In this document: positions 9,052 to 19,466 of the stretch, one piece after another | Layout of the letters: every line of letters begins with the position of its first letter | Numbering within the stretch: the first letter of the stretch is position 1 | Origin: CALMFT01 sp035333525 | GTDB lineage: Bacteria > Patescibacteriota > Gracilibacteria > Absconditabacterales > Absconditicoccaceae | Direction of reading: 5' to 3' | Assembly: GCA_035333525.1 (NCBI GenBank) | Contig: DAOQQF010000019.1 | Span: 1-20,827 of the forward strand | Length of the DNA: 20,827 nt | Position numbers and translations under genes: made by a program | The notes under the pieces: model-generated | What the model saw: only the letters and a program-made list of their open reading frames with translations | Databases searched by the model: none | What the model was told of the DNA's origin: nothing

Positions 9052-12000
9052 ATGAAAAAATTGGCATTGTCACTATTGGCATTGGTTATGGCTGTTAGTA
9101 GCTTCTTGGTTGCTGCTCCAGTTGTAACTGCTGCGTATGACGCAGAGTACTTAGCTGCTTTTGATTGGGCTAAGGACAGTGGATTAACAAGTATGTCTGA
9201 TGCAGACGCTTTTGGTCCATACAGAAATTTAACAAGACAAGAATGGTCAAAATTTATTGGAACTTTTGGTGAAGACTTCCTTTGCTTGGAGGAGAACCCA
9301 GAAGCACAATGTGATTTTGCTGATGCTGCTCAAGTGAGCCCTTACTTAGCTGATTCTGTTGAAAAAGCTTGTATGCTTGGTCTTATGAGAGGTAGCAACG
9401 GTAGCTTCTACCCAAATACTTTTGTATCTAAAGCGCAAGTTTTGGCTACATTGGTAAGAGGTATGGAAGATTACATGGATGAATCAACTTCTCCATGGTA
9501 TGCTAACTATCACAGCTATGCATTGGATAACGGTATTACTACTGTTTCTGATGTAAACAGTTTTGATAGACCAGTTTCTAGATATGAAGCATTGTTGATG
9601 CTTTATAGAGCTAGAGATTACGAATGTGATTTCGAAGTAGTTGTTACTACTGGAACTACAAATACTGGTGTTGTAAACCCAACAGGTACTGCAACTATCA
9701 GCTTATCTCCAGATACTCCAAGAGGAGGTAGCAACAACGAAATCAACATCGCTGGTTCTTCAAACAACAACAAAGTAATGAAGATTGATGTTATCGGAAA
9801 CGATGGTACTACTCAACTTCAATCAATCAACTTCATGATCGACGGTTTGTTCAACAGAGCTAACATCGTTGGTTTGAGTTTGGCTGATGAAAATGGTGTA
9901 AGAGTTACTAACGTTAGAACTCTCAACAGTTCAAACGAAGCTAACCTTACGTTCACTACTCCAACTTCATTGGCTGCTGGTGAAAAGAAATCATTCCGAA
10001 TTTTACTCAATGTTTCTGGTTCAGTTAATGAAAGATTTACTGTAGAAGCTAAAAATGGTGCTTCTGTAAATGGTATCCTTTCTGTAAATGCTCCAGTAAT
10101 TTCTGCTCCTATTAGAACTACTCAAGTAGGAACTCAAAACATTACTTACACTTCAAACAACGCTTCTGCAAATGTAGGTGTTTGTCCAAGTGCTGGTTCA
10201 TTGGTATACATCGGTGATACTAACAAATTAATTGGTAGATTCTCATTGTCTGTATCTTCTACAAATAACAGAAATGTTATGGTTGATAGTATTAGACTTA
10301 AATCTACTCAAAACATTCAAGGTGTTGTTAACGACATCACATTAGAAGTAGGAACTGGAACTGTTCCAGCTACTGCTTACATCAATGGTAAATATGTTAC
10401 TATTGTCTTCACTAATGGATACATGATTCCATATGGAAACATTAGAACATTCTACGTGAAAGGTGATATTGTTGGTGGTGATGCAAACGACAAGATTGAA
10501 TTATATCTTGAAGATTCTTCTGATCTTATGGCTCATGAAGATAGCACTGCTATGTTGGCTTTGAATAGCACTATGAGTACTCCTTACTCTAACTTGTACT
10601 GTATCAAGGAAGGATTGAATCAAATCTCTAGAACTGATACAATCTCTAATATGAACGTTCCAACAAGAGAATCTCTCGTGTTTGGTCTTCAAGCTAACGT
10701 AAACACTAAATCTGCAGTTAATGTAGATAAGGTAAGAGTATACGTTCAAGATAATGGTAACATTTCACCTTCATTTAATCCAGCTATGGATATTGAAAAT
10801 GTGAGATTGTTCGTCAATGGTATATTGGTAGATACTACTTCTACTGTTATGTGTCCAGGTGTTACTTACAATGGTACTACTCCATATGCAGTCACTCCAG
10901 CTTCATTACTTGCTCCTACAGCTTGTTACTACGAGTTCAATTACTACAATCAATTGAATGGTGGTGCTAACGCTATGGAAGTAAGATTTGATACTAAATC
11001 TACTGCGGTTCAAGGACACAGAATTAGCTTCTTGATCGATCCAACAAGTATCGCATTCGGTGGTAACGCTGAATACGTAGCTACTCAAAACACTGTTACT
11101 GCTGCTGAAATCAATGGTACTGCTCAAGGAACTGATTTGATCATTACTAATCCAGCTGTAGATAATATTTCTAGAACTGATAACTTCATCAACGGTGTTG
11201 TTATGGTAAAAGAATCTGCTGACTTTACTGCTATAAAATTTGCAGTGAGAGCGAATAACGTAAGAGATTTGGTCTTGAATGGATTCAATCTTGGTTTGGT
11301 ATTCAATCCAGTTGCTTCTAATGCTGGTTTCGTAGGTGATGCTATGATTTATGTAGATGGTGCTTTGGTACAAACTCAAAACTTTGCAAACACATTGGCT
11401 GCTTCATTTAACTCTCTTGGAATTATCATTCCAAAAGGATCTCAAAAAGAAGTAACTATCAAAGTAAGAACTTACTCTAATCATCCAGATACTATCGCTG
11501 GTGTTGCAGGTGACGTAAGATATACTGTATCTGCATTTGATGTAGATGATATCAATGGTAATGCTGTTACTGTTGCTACTACATTGAATGGTGCAAATAT
11601 CGATGTTGCTCCTGGTATCGTAGTACAATGTAACAATATCAATCCAATTGCATCTACTATTATCCCAGCTAGCACTACTGTTAGTGTTCCAGTTGCTAAT
11701 TTCGAATTCAGATCACAATATGGTGCTTCTGTAATTACTGAATTGGCTATTGCTAACGTAAATACTGCTGGTGCTACTGTTGCTACTCCTACATTGGCTG
11801 CTAACTACAACGCTACTCCTACTGCTTCTATCTACATCGACTACTCAGCTGATGGTATGATTTTGGAAGTATACAATGGTACTACTATGGTTGGTCAAGG
11901 TCAATTGATTAATGGTGTTGCATATATTGTACTCACTACTCCAATTAACTTGCCTCAAAACTCTTCTGTAGTATTGAGTGTAAGAGCTAAATCTAGTAAT

Positions 12001-12762
12001 CCAATTACTAATATTGGTACAAGAACATTGCAAACTAGATTACTTGATCCAAATGTTGCTGTAACTGCTCTTGGTGGTGGTACTGCTCAAACTCAAGTAT
12101 CTGCTGCTGGAAGTACTGCTAGTGTTACTGCTAACTGTACTAACCAATCTGCAAACGCTCACAGTGTAAGAGCTACTAAGATCAGTCTTACTGATGTTGC
12201 TAATCCAAATCAAACAACTATCAACAGTTTGGTTGGTGTATTAGGAACTTCACAAACTATCTTCAAGACTAAGATCACTGCTGATGCTGCTGGTTCTGCT
12301 AAATTGTACTCAGTAAACTTCAAGATTGATGGTAAATTGGCTGGTGCTGCTTTGGCTGCTGGTACAATTAGTAACTTCAAATTGAGAGTAAATGGTACAT
12401 TGATAGCTGTTGCTGACATGACTTGTACTCCTACATATGGTTCTCCAACTAATGTAGCTTGTACATTTATGGGTGGATATCCAAATGGATACTCTATCGC
12501 AGCTTGATCTACTATTGATGTAGACTTGGTTGCTGATGTAAATGCTGCTTTGGTTGCTGGTGATTACTTATCTACTAGTATCTTAGAAGGAACTTCAAAT
12601 ATTACTACTCCATTTGTTGCTGGTATTGCACGACCTGGTGTTACTGTAGTTTGGACTGATAATGCAAACAACGGAAATACTGTTACGGCTGATCTAAACT
12701 GGTATTCAGATCGAGGTGTTGAAGTATTGCCTACTAACTCATGGACTTTCTCTAAACAATAG
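9052..12762 (+). CDS. S-layer protein with SLH-like domain
   Basis: A 1236-residue surface protein. ATG 9052 is preferred over a TTG six bases upstream because it gives a classical signal peptide: KK, then LALSLLALVMAV, with a likely cut near A27/A28 (VVTAAYD). Residues about 31-196 contain three SLH-like units (GLMRGSNGSFYPNTFVSKAQVLATLVR is the clearest), which in other bacteria attach the protein to the cell wall. The rest (about 210-1236) is Thr/Asn/Ala/Gly-rich beta-sandwich-like sequence in repeated blocks; the phrase ISRTD recurs near residues 525 and 706. Glycine is almost always GGT or GGA, with a single TGA at 12505, and arginine is mostly AGA. This is the codon use of a very highly expressed gene. 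Stopping at that TGA would lose 85 residues that end naturally at TAG just before a terminator. It is monocistronic. Confidence 0.9.
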
Positions 12763-12780
12763 TAGATAGTCTGATTATAC

Positions 12781-12810
12781 GAGTAATTTGATCCAAGCAT
12801 CAAATTATTC
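12781..12810 (+). repeat. stem-loop after the S-layer stop codon
   Basis: TAATTTGAT (12784-12792) pairs with ATCAAATTA (12799-12807) around a 6-nt loop, between the S-layer stop codon and the terminator. It probably adds 3' protection to an abundant mRNA. Confidence 0.5.
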
Positions 12811-12815
12811 TCCAC

Positions 12816-12844
12816 AAAAACCCATCCGCAAGGATGGGTTTTTT
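12816..12844 (+). terminator. Rho-independent terminator of the S-layer gene
   Basis: CCCATCC (12821-12827), the GNRA-type loop GCAA, GGATGGG (12832-12838) and a run of six T. An A-run upstream extends the stem. This is the clearest intrinsic terminator in the window. Confidence 0.93.
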
Positions 12845-12963
12845 GGTTTCAGATTTTTTTTCTTTAATTTTCCTTCTTATTCTGGAATATTTTGAGTATA
12901 TATTACAATAATTTCATCAGTTATGATCCCCTTGATTACTCTTTAGTATTTAGTATAATATGT

Positions 12964-13242
12964 ATGTATATAGTTTGGGATATATGAAAGAATGATATAA
13001 TAAAAAACAGAAAGGGTTGATGATGAATTACTTTTTCCTTTATTGCACACAAAATATATTCATGAGACATTATTTTTGAATGAGCTCATCCAAATGCGAC
13101 CTATTATCCTCATCAAAGGATTTTTGTTGTATTATATAATAATTATCCCTTCGTTGTGCCTTATATAATACTTGATGAAAAAAACATGTTATTGAAGCTT
13201 ATAACAGCTTATCCTAGTAGAAAAGCAAAACTTTTTCTTTAG
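12964..13242 (+). CDS. BrnT-like toxin of a type II toxin-antitoxin pair
   Basis: A 92-residue protein with six TGA-coded glycines, three of them consecutive (GGG at residues 19-21). The layout matches small BrnT/DUF4258-like toxins common in CPR genomes: an N-terminal WDxxKN core (VWDIGKND), a GITF turn, HPN followed by HQRIFVVLYNNYPFVVPYII, and a C-terminal LITAYPSRKAK. In such proteins the paired basic and His residues form an RNase-like fold. The ATG at 12964 is chosen because it includes the conserved WD...KN start. A second short ORF, the expected antitoxin, follows 31 bp later. The family call rests on remembered patterns, not a search. Confidence 0.72.
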
Positions 13243-13273
13243 ATATATATTTACTTTATTATTTCTTGTTATT

Positions 13274-13483
13274 ATGAAATCTCAACAACCTTTATGATCT
13301 TATTGAGAATTAGATCCATATGAACTATTATTGGAGAAATCACTTTCAAAAAACTATTTGAATCTTTATAATCATAAAAAAACTTTTTTGAAAAAATTAA
13401 AAAAGAATACCCAGTCTCAAGCTTTTTTCAAAATAGATTCTAGTACCTTAAAAGATACACACCAAAAAAACCTATACCAATAA
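13274..13483 (+). CDS. putative antitoxin, possibly truncated
   Basis: A 69-residue protein with TGA as Gly, rich in Lys, Leu and Asn. LDPYELLLEKSLS is like the acidic helical N-terminus of antitoxins paired with CPR BrnT-like toxins. The end, FKIDSSTLKDTHQKNLYQ, resembles the start of their ribbon-helix-helix-type DNA-binding part (usually an I-x-I-R-x-D-x-x-x-L pattern that continues past a YQT turn). It stops at TAA just after YQ. In the same frame the stop is followed by IFSLYINF, which could be the lost end, so a nonsense truncation is possible. It would normally bind the toxin and repress the operon. Confidence 0.5.
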
Positions 13484-13573
13484 ATATTCTCTCTTTATAT
13501 TAATTTCTCATTTTATTTATTACCTCTGAACTAACTTCCTTATCTATATTATCAAACCTATTTTATATTACCA

Positions 13574-14104
13574 ATGCTTTCAGCTTATCATATTTATACC
13601 GATGGAGCGTGTTCAGGGAACCCAGGACCAGGATGATGGGGAGTAGTGATCCTCCAAGGGACCACTATTATTGCTACACTATCAAATAGACAGAAGCAAA
13701 CCACCAATAACGCAATGGAATTGGAAGCAGTTATTCATTGACTTGAGTGGGTGATTGTTCAACATCATTGAAAGATTGATTATACTTCCATTGAAGATTT
13801 TACCTTTGGTTGGTCTTCCAATGAAAAAGAACTTGGAGTAAGTATCCAAGGTGTAACTATCTATCTCTATACTGACTCCAAATATGTGCAACAATGAGTA
13901 TTGGAATGGATGAATGATTGGAAATCAAATGCATGGAGGACGTCTAGAAATAAACCTATTGCTCATAGTCAGGAGCGACGCAAATTGGATATGCTTATTG
14001 CTATGATTGGGAGGGAAAATATCAGTCGACATCGAGTCAAAGGACACAATGGGAATGTCTACAATGAAATGGCTGATCAGCTAGCGACATGAATGATACA
14101 ATAG
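13574..14104 (+). CDS. rnhA: ribonuclease HI
   Basis: A 176-residue protein with TGA as Gly that cuts the RNA strand of RNA-DNA hybrids, for example Okazaki primers and R-loops. The catalytic residues are Asp10 (IYTDGACSGNPGPGGWG, where one glycine is a TGA), Glu49 (NNAMELEA), Asp101 (YTDSKYV) and Asp168 (EMADQLA), with the supporting His in RHRVKGHNGN. The E. coli enzyme has 155 residues and only about 22 residues between the Glu and the second Asp. Here there are 52, so an extra insertion of about 30 residues (IDYTSIEDFTFGWSSNEKEL region) sits before the DSKYV strand. The only start is ATG 13574. It is followed 43 bp later by der. Confidence 0.93.
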
Positions 14105-14147
14105 ACTATGAAGTATGAGATTGTTATTTACTACTAATATTATATAT

Positions 14148-15440
14148 ATGAAATTATGACTGATAGGAGCAACTAATGTTGGTAAATCAACATTGTTCAA
14201 TAGACTTATAGGAACACATAGATCTATAGTTACTGATATTGCAGGTACTACTAGAGATATTGTTACTGAGATTATTGATATGGGGCATAGCATGGTGAGT
14301 GTTTCTGACTCGCCGGGCTTGGATCATTTTGATGAAGAGATGATATATATTCGTAAGCTGATTGCGGACTCTGATTATCTTTTATTTGTTATTGATTACA
14401 CAATTGGTCTTACAGCCAAGGAGTATGACATTATTCATGAGATTAGAAAAGCAGGTAGAGAGGATCAAACACTGTTGGTGATCAATAAGGCTGATAAGTG
14501 GATGACACAGGATCAAAAGGAGATTATTATGTCAGAGTATTGGGCGCTAGGTCTTGCAAGTATTATTATGATTTCTGCAAAGAATGGTGCTCATCTAGAT
14601 GAATTGGAAGATATGATAGCCTGAATTGCAGCGAGTGGTTCTTACAAAAAAGTTTACCCCAAACATGAGTTAATTGTTTCATTTGTATGAAAACCAAATG
14701 TTGGTAAGTCTACATTGATTAATACCTTTGCCAAGTCTTCTATTAGTAAAGTATCTGATGTGCCGGGTACTACACTTGACTATGTGACACAAGAAATCTC
14801 ATACGGAGATACAATATTTAAACTTGTAGACACTGCATGAATTAGAAAACAGTCAAAAATTCATGGACTAGAAAAAATTGCTTTGGAAAAAACTCTCAAG
14901 ATGCTTGCATATTATAAACCTATTGTAGTCCTTATGCGAGATGCGCTAGAGTGAGTTTCAAAACAAGATCTACATTTGGTAGGAGAGTTAATTAGTATGT
15001 GATTGCCTATCATTATTGCACGAAATAAAATCGATGAATGTTCTGCATCTGAGCTCAAAAGGCTCCAAGATGGTATGCCTGAATTGATGAGATTTGCGCA
15101 CTGGATTCCTGTATGTTATATCAGTGGACAAGAAGGAAAACATCTTGATAATCTGATCAAAACAATCAAAAAGGTCCACACCAATAGGTCTACTAAAGTT
15201 TCTACGAATATGCTCAATACTATTGTACTCAATGCACAAGCAACCTCTCCTGCGAAATTCTCCAAAAACAAAATTTGTAAAATTAGATATATTACCCAAA
15301 TCGAGGGTCATCAACCATCATTTATCTGTTTTCTTAATAATCACGAGAAAATGAACTTTGCTATGGCTAGATGGCTAGACAATGTATTGAGAAAAAACAT
15401 TGATTTTACTTGAGTTCCGTTGAATATTGATTTTAGATAG
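14148..15440 (+). CDS. der: ribosome-assembly GTPase Der (EngA)
   Basis: A 430-residue double GTPase needed for 50S subunit maturation. The first G domain has GATNVGKS (7-14), a TTRD switch I, DSPG and NKAD. The second has GKPNVGKS (181-188), TTLD, DTAG (228-231) and NKID. The C-terminal third is a KH-like domain (KVSTNMLN onward to WLDNVLRKNIDF). G181 and G231, both invariant in the family, are TGA codons, which is strong proof of recoding. The protein is slightly shorter than usual (E. coli Der has 490). The first domain lacks the common GRPNVGKS form (here GATNVGKS), a mild departure. Its TAG stop is 3 bp from the end of the opposing TraG-like gene, leaving no room for a terminator. Confidence 0.95.
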
Positions 15441-15443
15441 ATA

Positions 15444-18400
15444 TTACATCTGTGTCCATACGACTGTTATTCTTCCATCAAGCTCTTTGATTTCAGTAGC
15501 TTTGACGATAATGGGATCACCAATTTCATAAAGTTTTTTTCGACTCAGTCATTCAGGACACTCAACCTGACTTTTGTGTAATAGTCAGTCTAACTCTCAT
15601 ACTGTAACAAATAGTCCATAGTTGTATTTGAGTTTTACAAATCATTCATACGTTTTACCAATTTTGATGCCAGAGTATTCAGTAATGGTAGAATTGTCTT
15701 GTATTTCCTGGTGTGGTGGATTGATTACTTCAGTTGCTGTTTGTTCTGGTACTTGTGGTGTTGTTTTATCTTCTTCTTCCGGGTTGGTTAGTTTGGTCTG
15801 ATTATCATGTTGTTTGATGTATTTTGATGATAATCAGTCTGTTGTATCAATAGATAGACGTACATAAAGTTTTCGTTTTTTGGAGTTGGTGAAACCATGA
15901 TCAATTTGTTTCAACACTTCATCATGTGATCATACTCGGATAGTAAGTCAGCCGTCAGTACGTTCATACATATCCAGAAATACTTGATAGATTTTCCTTT
16001 CTCATTTAATATACCAACCCCCTTTGGGTTTGAGTCCATGGAGAGTAGCAATCGACTCCATATGAGAAGGCTTGGTATAAAAGATGACTTTGTGTTCTGC
16101 TTTGACACTATCTCGGAGGATTGCATCAGGAAGAACCCCATTGATAGTATTATGTTCCCATAGATAATTTAAGCGTTCGGGAGTAGGACCTTGATATGAA
16201 ATAACTCATTCATTTGATCATGAATTGACTACTTGATGAGTAGGTGAACTTGATTGCTTGATGGTGGATTCTTGATGTGTTATGTTGTGAGTTGGGGTCT
16301 TATTACTACTAGATCCTGATAATGAAGGAGATATAATTTCTTTGACTCCTTTTGATTTATGGGCTTCTTTTGCTTTGAGAACTGCTTTTTCAGTTTTGGA
16401 AAAACTTCTACTTGCTCGATGTTCGATGAGTTCTTCCAGTTCTTTTCTGCTTATCGCATATCTGCTTCTAGATTGTTTTCTAATTTTTTCCTTGAGCATT
16501 TCGACATCTTCTCATGGTGGTAGTGCAATAGTTTGAATATTGAATGGGTCTGATACGACGCCATGTATCATGAGCTTGATGTATGCTTTATATTTGGGTA
16601 TATCCAAGAAATCGTTTGCTGACACTAATCACTTGAACTGATTTGCCATAATGACTGCATCATCATATCCCAGTGTCATACTGATAATAGTTCCTACGTT
16701 ACCAAAGATAGCACCTCTTGTGACTTCATCAAGTTGTGATGAGTATTGATTGGCTACGATGAGTCATAGCTTGTACTTTCTGGCTTCTGATAATATGGTC
16801 GCAAACGACTCGGTAGCAAAATTTTGAAACTCATCAATATAGAGATAAAAATCTTTTCTCATCGACTCATCCATATCAGCACGAGACATTGCATCAATTT
16901 GAATTTTGGATACAATAAATGAACCAAGCAAATTGGTGCTGTCTTCTCCTATTTTACCTTTTGAAAGATTCACCAGAATGATCTTGCCCTCATCCATGAG
17001 TTTACGAAAATTAATTTTGGATGTAGATTGACCAAAGATATTACGGATAATCTGAGATGAGGTAAATTGACCTACTTTGTTGGTAATAGGAGCAACTGCT
17101 TCTTCTCTTTGTCTTGGTTGTCGAGCCTCAAATTCATCTCTTCGAAACTTCATAATAACAGGATCTTTCACATACTCCAAGACTTCTTGACGGAAATTAT
17201 CATCGGTAAGCATTCTCAATACATGCATAAGCGTCGCATTGGGATATTCAAGCACCGAGAGGATTACATTTCTCAAGATATACTCCAATCTAGGTCATCG
17301 AGAGTTACCAAATAATTTCTTGAAGATAGACACGATACCTGATGCAATCAGTGTTTTTTCTTCAGGTTTTTCGTGCTCTAGTACGTTAAATCAAACTGGT
17401 CGTTCACGATCAGCAACATCAAACAATACAACATCATTTATCCTATAACTGGGCACTTGGGCTATAATATCATCAATGAGGTCGCCATGAGGATCGATCA
17501 CACAGATACCTTTGTTGCTAACCATATCTGATCTAGCAAGGTTGGCAATAAGATTTGATTTACCAACTCATGTTTTTCCTATGATATAAGTATGTCTGAG
17601 TTTATCTTCTCTGGTTATCCCAAATACCACATTATTTCCTCTGTATTCCGTCTTTCCTATTACGGTCAAATCGTTTTTGTTTGGGATATTTTCCAAGCTA
17701 GGTAGATTGTTGGGATATTGGAGTTTACGATAAGGAACATACTCCAGCCCATCAAAGATCGCTCATGCGGGAATATGAAAATAATTGATAATCTGACTCA
17801 GTGAGACATATGAATATGATTCATTATTTCATCGCTTGAAAAAACCTTTTTTGGAGAGCTTATTGTAGTTTGACTGAATTGTTTGCTCTATTCACTTATT
17901 GTGTTGTGAGAGTTTGTATCATACTGTAGAATAAACCATAAGATGTTCACTGACTGACTGATCAGACTTGGAGGCAGGAGAGTCTTTGGTTTTTGGGGAT
18001 GGACTTCGAAGAGAGTTAAGTATCATGCCTCATATTTTTTTGAACATCGATGTTCCGCCTCTACTATCAAAATCTATACCCACTTGTATGGATATCTCAC
18101 CTTGATGAATCTGTTCAAATAGTGCAAGACTATCTAAAAATGGATCAAGATAGACGCCATCTTTTTTGAAATCCATATCATGAAGTCGATCATCGTGGCT
18201 TGTATCACCTCATTGGAGGTATTTATATCATTCGATCGGCGGATTGGTTTCGTAGGTAATATCGATATACTTGATATTGGTAAACAACGATGCCTCAAGA
18301 GTGGGTATGAGATGTTTTGGCACGGTGATCAAGAGTTGAACACGAGATCTATTTCCTTTGATTGTACAAAAAATCTTAGCCTTGGAGCCAACAAATGACC

Positions 18401-18563
18401 TGAGTATACCATGCCATCATGTGATAGAATCTTCCATATGTTTGTAAGGAGTAACTTTGACAGTTATATACTCATAGGTATTTTTTTTACGCAATAAATT
18501 CCATGACAACGAAGTGTTGGCAAGTTTTTCTCACAATTGTTGGGCAAGCGAAATCAAAGACAT
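15444..18563 (-). CDS. TraG/VirD4/HerA-like DNA-translocation ATPase with C-terminal S1 domain
   Basis: A 1039-residue protein with TGA as Gly. Residues 1-300 form an alpha/beta N-terminal region without clear membrane helices. The P-loop is GKTGVGKS (329-336; its middle glycine is a TGA), followed by a DPHGD motif (357-361) typical of this ATPase class. Walker B is YLYIDEFQ (D577, E578), followed by the arginine-containing ILSEARKYKLGLIVANQ sensor. After about residue 700 comes a charged, Ser/Thr-rich linker. An alpha/beta region (about 780-900) then leads to a final S1-type OB fold (about 964-1036: GKTYEGFVKLKYNYGLFVTV, GLLHKSQV, GDPIIVKATEI). The ATPase is related to conjugation coupling proteins and HerA pumps and probably moves DNA. 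The S1 end should bind RNA or single-stranded DNA. ATG 18563 is the first Met after an upstream TAG. No conjugation genes adjoin it. Confidence 0.85.
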
Positions 18564-18595
18564 AACAATCAAACGAAGATAGAATGAATGTTCTC

Positions 18596-18624
18596 AGTAT
18601 AATCATAACTATCTTAAAACGCAA
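18596..18624 (-). promoter_or_regulatory. candidate promoter of the TraG-like gene
   Basis: On the minus strand TTGCGT (18619-18624) and TATACT (18596-18601) are 17 bp apart. The -10 fits sigma70 well and the -35 only in its TTG. The expected start of transcription leaves a leader of about 25 nt without a Shine-Dalgarno sequence. The region is shared with the divergent gene at 18746. Confidence 0.45.
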
Positions 18625-18710
18625 ATTTTTGACTTTGTTTTTTGATTTATCTTTTTTCACGATTGGACAAAGTTGAAGAATCAGATATGATTGCGACTTG
18701 TATTGATTTT

Positions 18711-18739
18711 TTGACTTTTCAAACTATTTTGATTATAGT
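18711..18739 (+). promoter_or_regulatory. sigma70-type promoter, probably leaderless
   Basis: TTGACT (18711-18716), a 17-bp spacer and TATAGT (18734-18739), each one base from consensus. The ATG at 18746 is 7 bases after the -10 box, exactly where transcription should begin, so the mRNA is expected to have no 5' leader. Confidence 0.7.
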
Positions 18740-18745
18740 TGTGGT

Positions 18746-19222
18746 ATGCAATCTATCTCTGATCTTAATTTTAGACCACAAGAAGGTATTAGAAAGCGCA
18801 CTGGTGAAGCATTGACTATCCCAGGTGATTCTTTTGATACCGAGTTTGCCCAATTCAAAAAGTTACTTTTGGACATAAAGTCCCTAAAGGTGGTTGAAAA
18901 ACCATTGTCTGACATGTCTGACATAACTCAACAAGTGCTTCTGGGGCTAAATGAGCTTATGTCTCTTCTTGTGTCTGACAGTGAAATTTGAACAACATAC
19001 TTTGTTATTGATCAGACCTGATTTATAGTAGCTAATCCTGAAGTTGATTTGACCTCATTGTTTGATTCATATTCGATGTACTATGAACAGAAACTAGGAA
19101 CATTGGATACTCTGATATGAGAATGTAATGACTTAATCAAAGAGTTTAAACAACATATAGTAATTTTACACACTGCCCAAGAATGACTTCATATGAGAGT
19201 TGATATATCGCAAACTTCTTAA
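18746..19222 (+). CDS. hypothetical protein with TGTCTGACA repeats
   Basis: A 158-residue protein with TGA as Gly, no recognised family and no signal peptide or membrane segment. The N-terminal part is hydrophilic (FRPQEGIRKRTGEAL). The middle is helical (EFAQFKKLLLDIKSL, then QVLLGLNELMSLL). The C-terminal part includes TYFVIDQTGFIVANPEVD, which could be a small beta unit, and a final helix ECNDLIKEFKQHIVIL. The start is the ATG placed at the predicted transcription start. It probably heads an operon with the genes at 19467 and 20577. Three TGTCTGACA motifs lie within 75 bp, two of them adjacent and read as SDMSD. Confidence 0.7.
18906..18980 (+). repeat. TGTCTGACA cluster (tandem pair plus one)
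   Basis: Two copies lie back to back (TGTCTGACATGTCTGACA, 18906-18923) and a third is at 18972-18980, all in the same orientation. In this gene they share a codon phase (S-D), so a repeated peptide could contribute here, unlike at the other sites. Confidence 0.7.
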
Positions 19223-19324
19223 GGAAGCTGGAGAAAAACTCTCAATTCATGAAAAACCACCTATAATAATTTAAATCTTTGATCTTGTAAAATCTACATT
19301 CGACGAGCTTCCCGAGAAATTTTA

Positions 19325-19377
19325 TCCCGAGACTTCGGGACCTCTTCCATGTCCTCATCATAAAACTTCGTTTTATG
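19325..19377. other. two hairpins in the spacer between 19222 and 19467
   Basis: TCCCGA-GACT-TCGGGA (19325-19340), the most GC-rich stretch nearby, and CATAAAAC-TTC-GTTTTATG (19359-19377, eight perfect pairs). Neither is followed by a T-run, so they may be an mRNA processing or weak termination site. Nothing coding was seen in the 244-bp spacer. Confidence 0.5.
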
Positions 19378-19466
19378 TTACTTATTTCAGATGTTCCTTA
19401 AACAGTTTTATTTGAATTCTCTTCCCAGGCTTCCATTACTTTATTTTTACCTAATAATTATTGGCT

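Noticed and set aside
10906..11379. 157-residue ORF on the minus strand inside the S-layer gene, and several shorter antisense ORFs there
   Set aside because: The S-layer frame is continuous with strong codon bias. The antisense frames are Ser/Ile-rich by-products of that bias and have no start context or family.
12505..12507. TGA as a true stop of the S-layer gene or a selenocysteine codon
   Set aside because: The frame continues in similar sequence to a TAG just before a strong terminator, and glycine recoding explains it. No SECIS-like hairpin follows.
14988..15314. 108-residue minus-strand ORF over the second half of der
   Set aside because: Der is complete and well supported on the plus strand, and the antisense frame has no recognisable content.
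18906..18980. CRISPR-like short repeats
   Set aside because: The copies are 9 bp, adjacent or irregularly spaced, lie within a coding sequence and lack uniform spacers.
19325..19340. Intrinsic terminator
   Set aside because: The stem is only six pairs and no T-run follows, so it is kept as a hairpin of unknown role.
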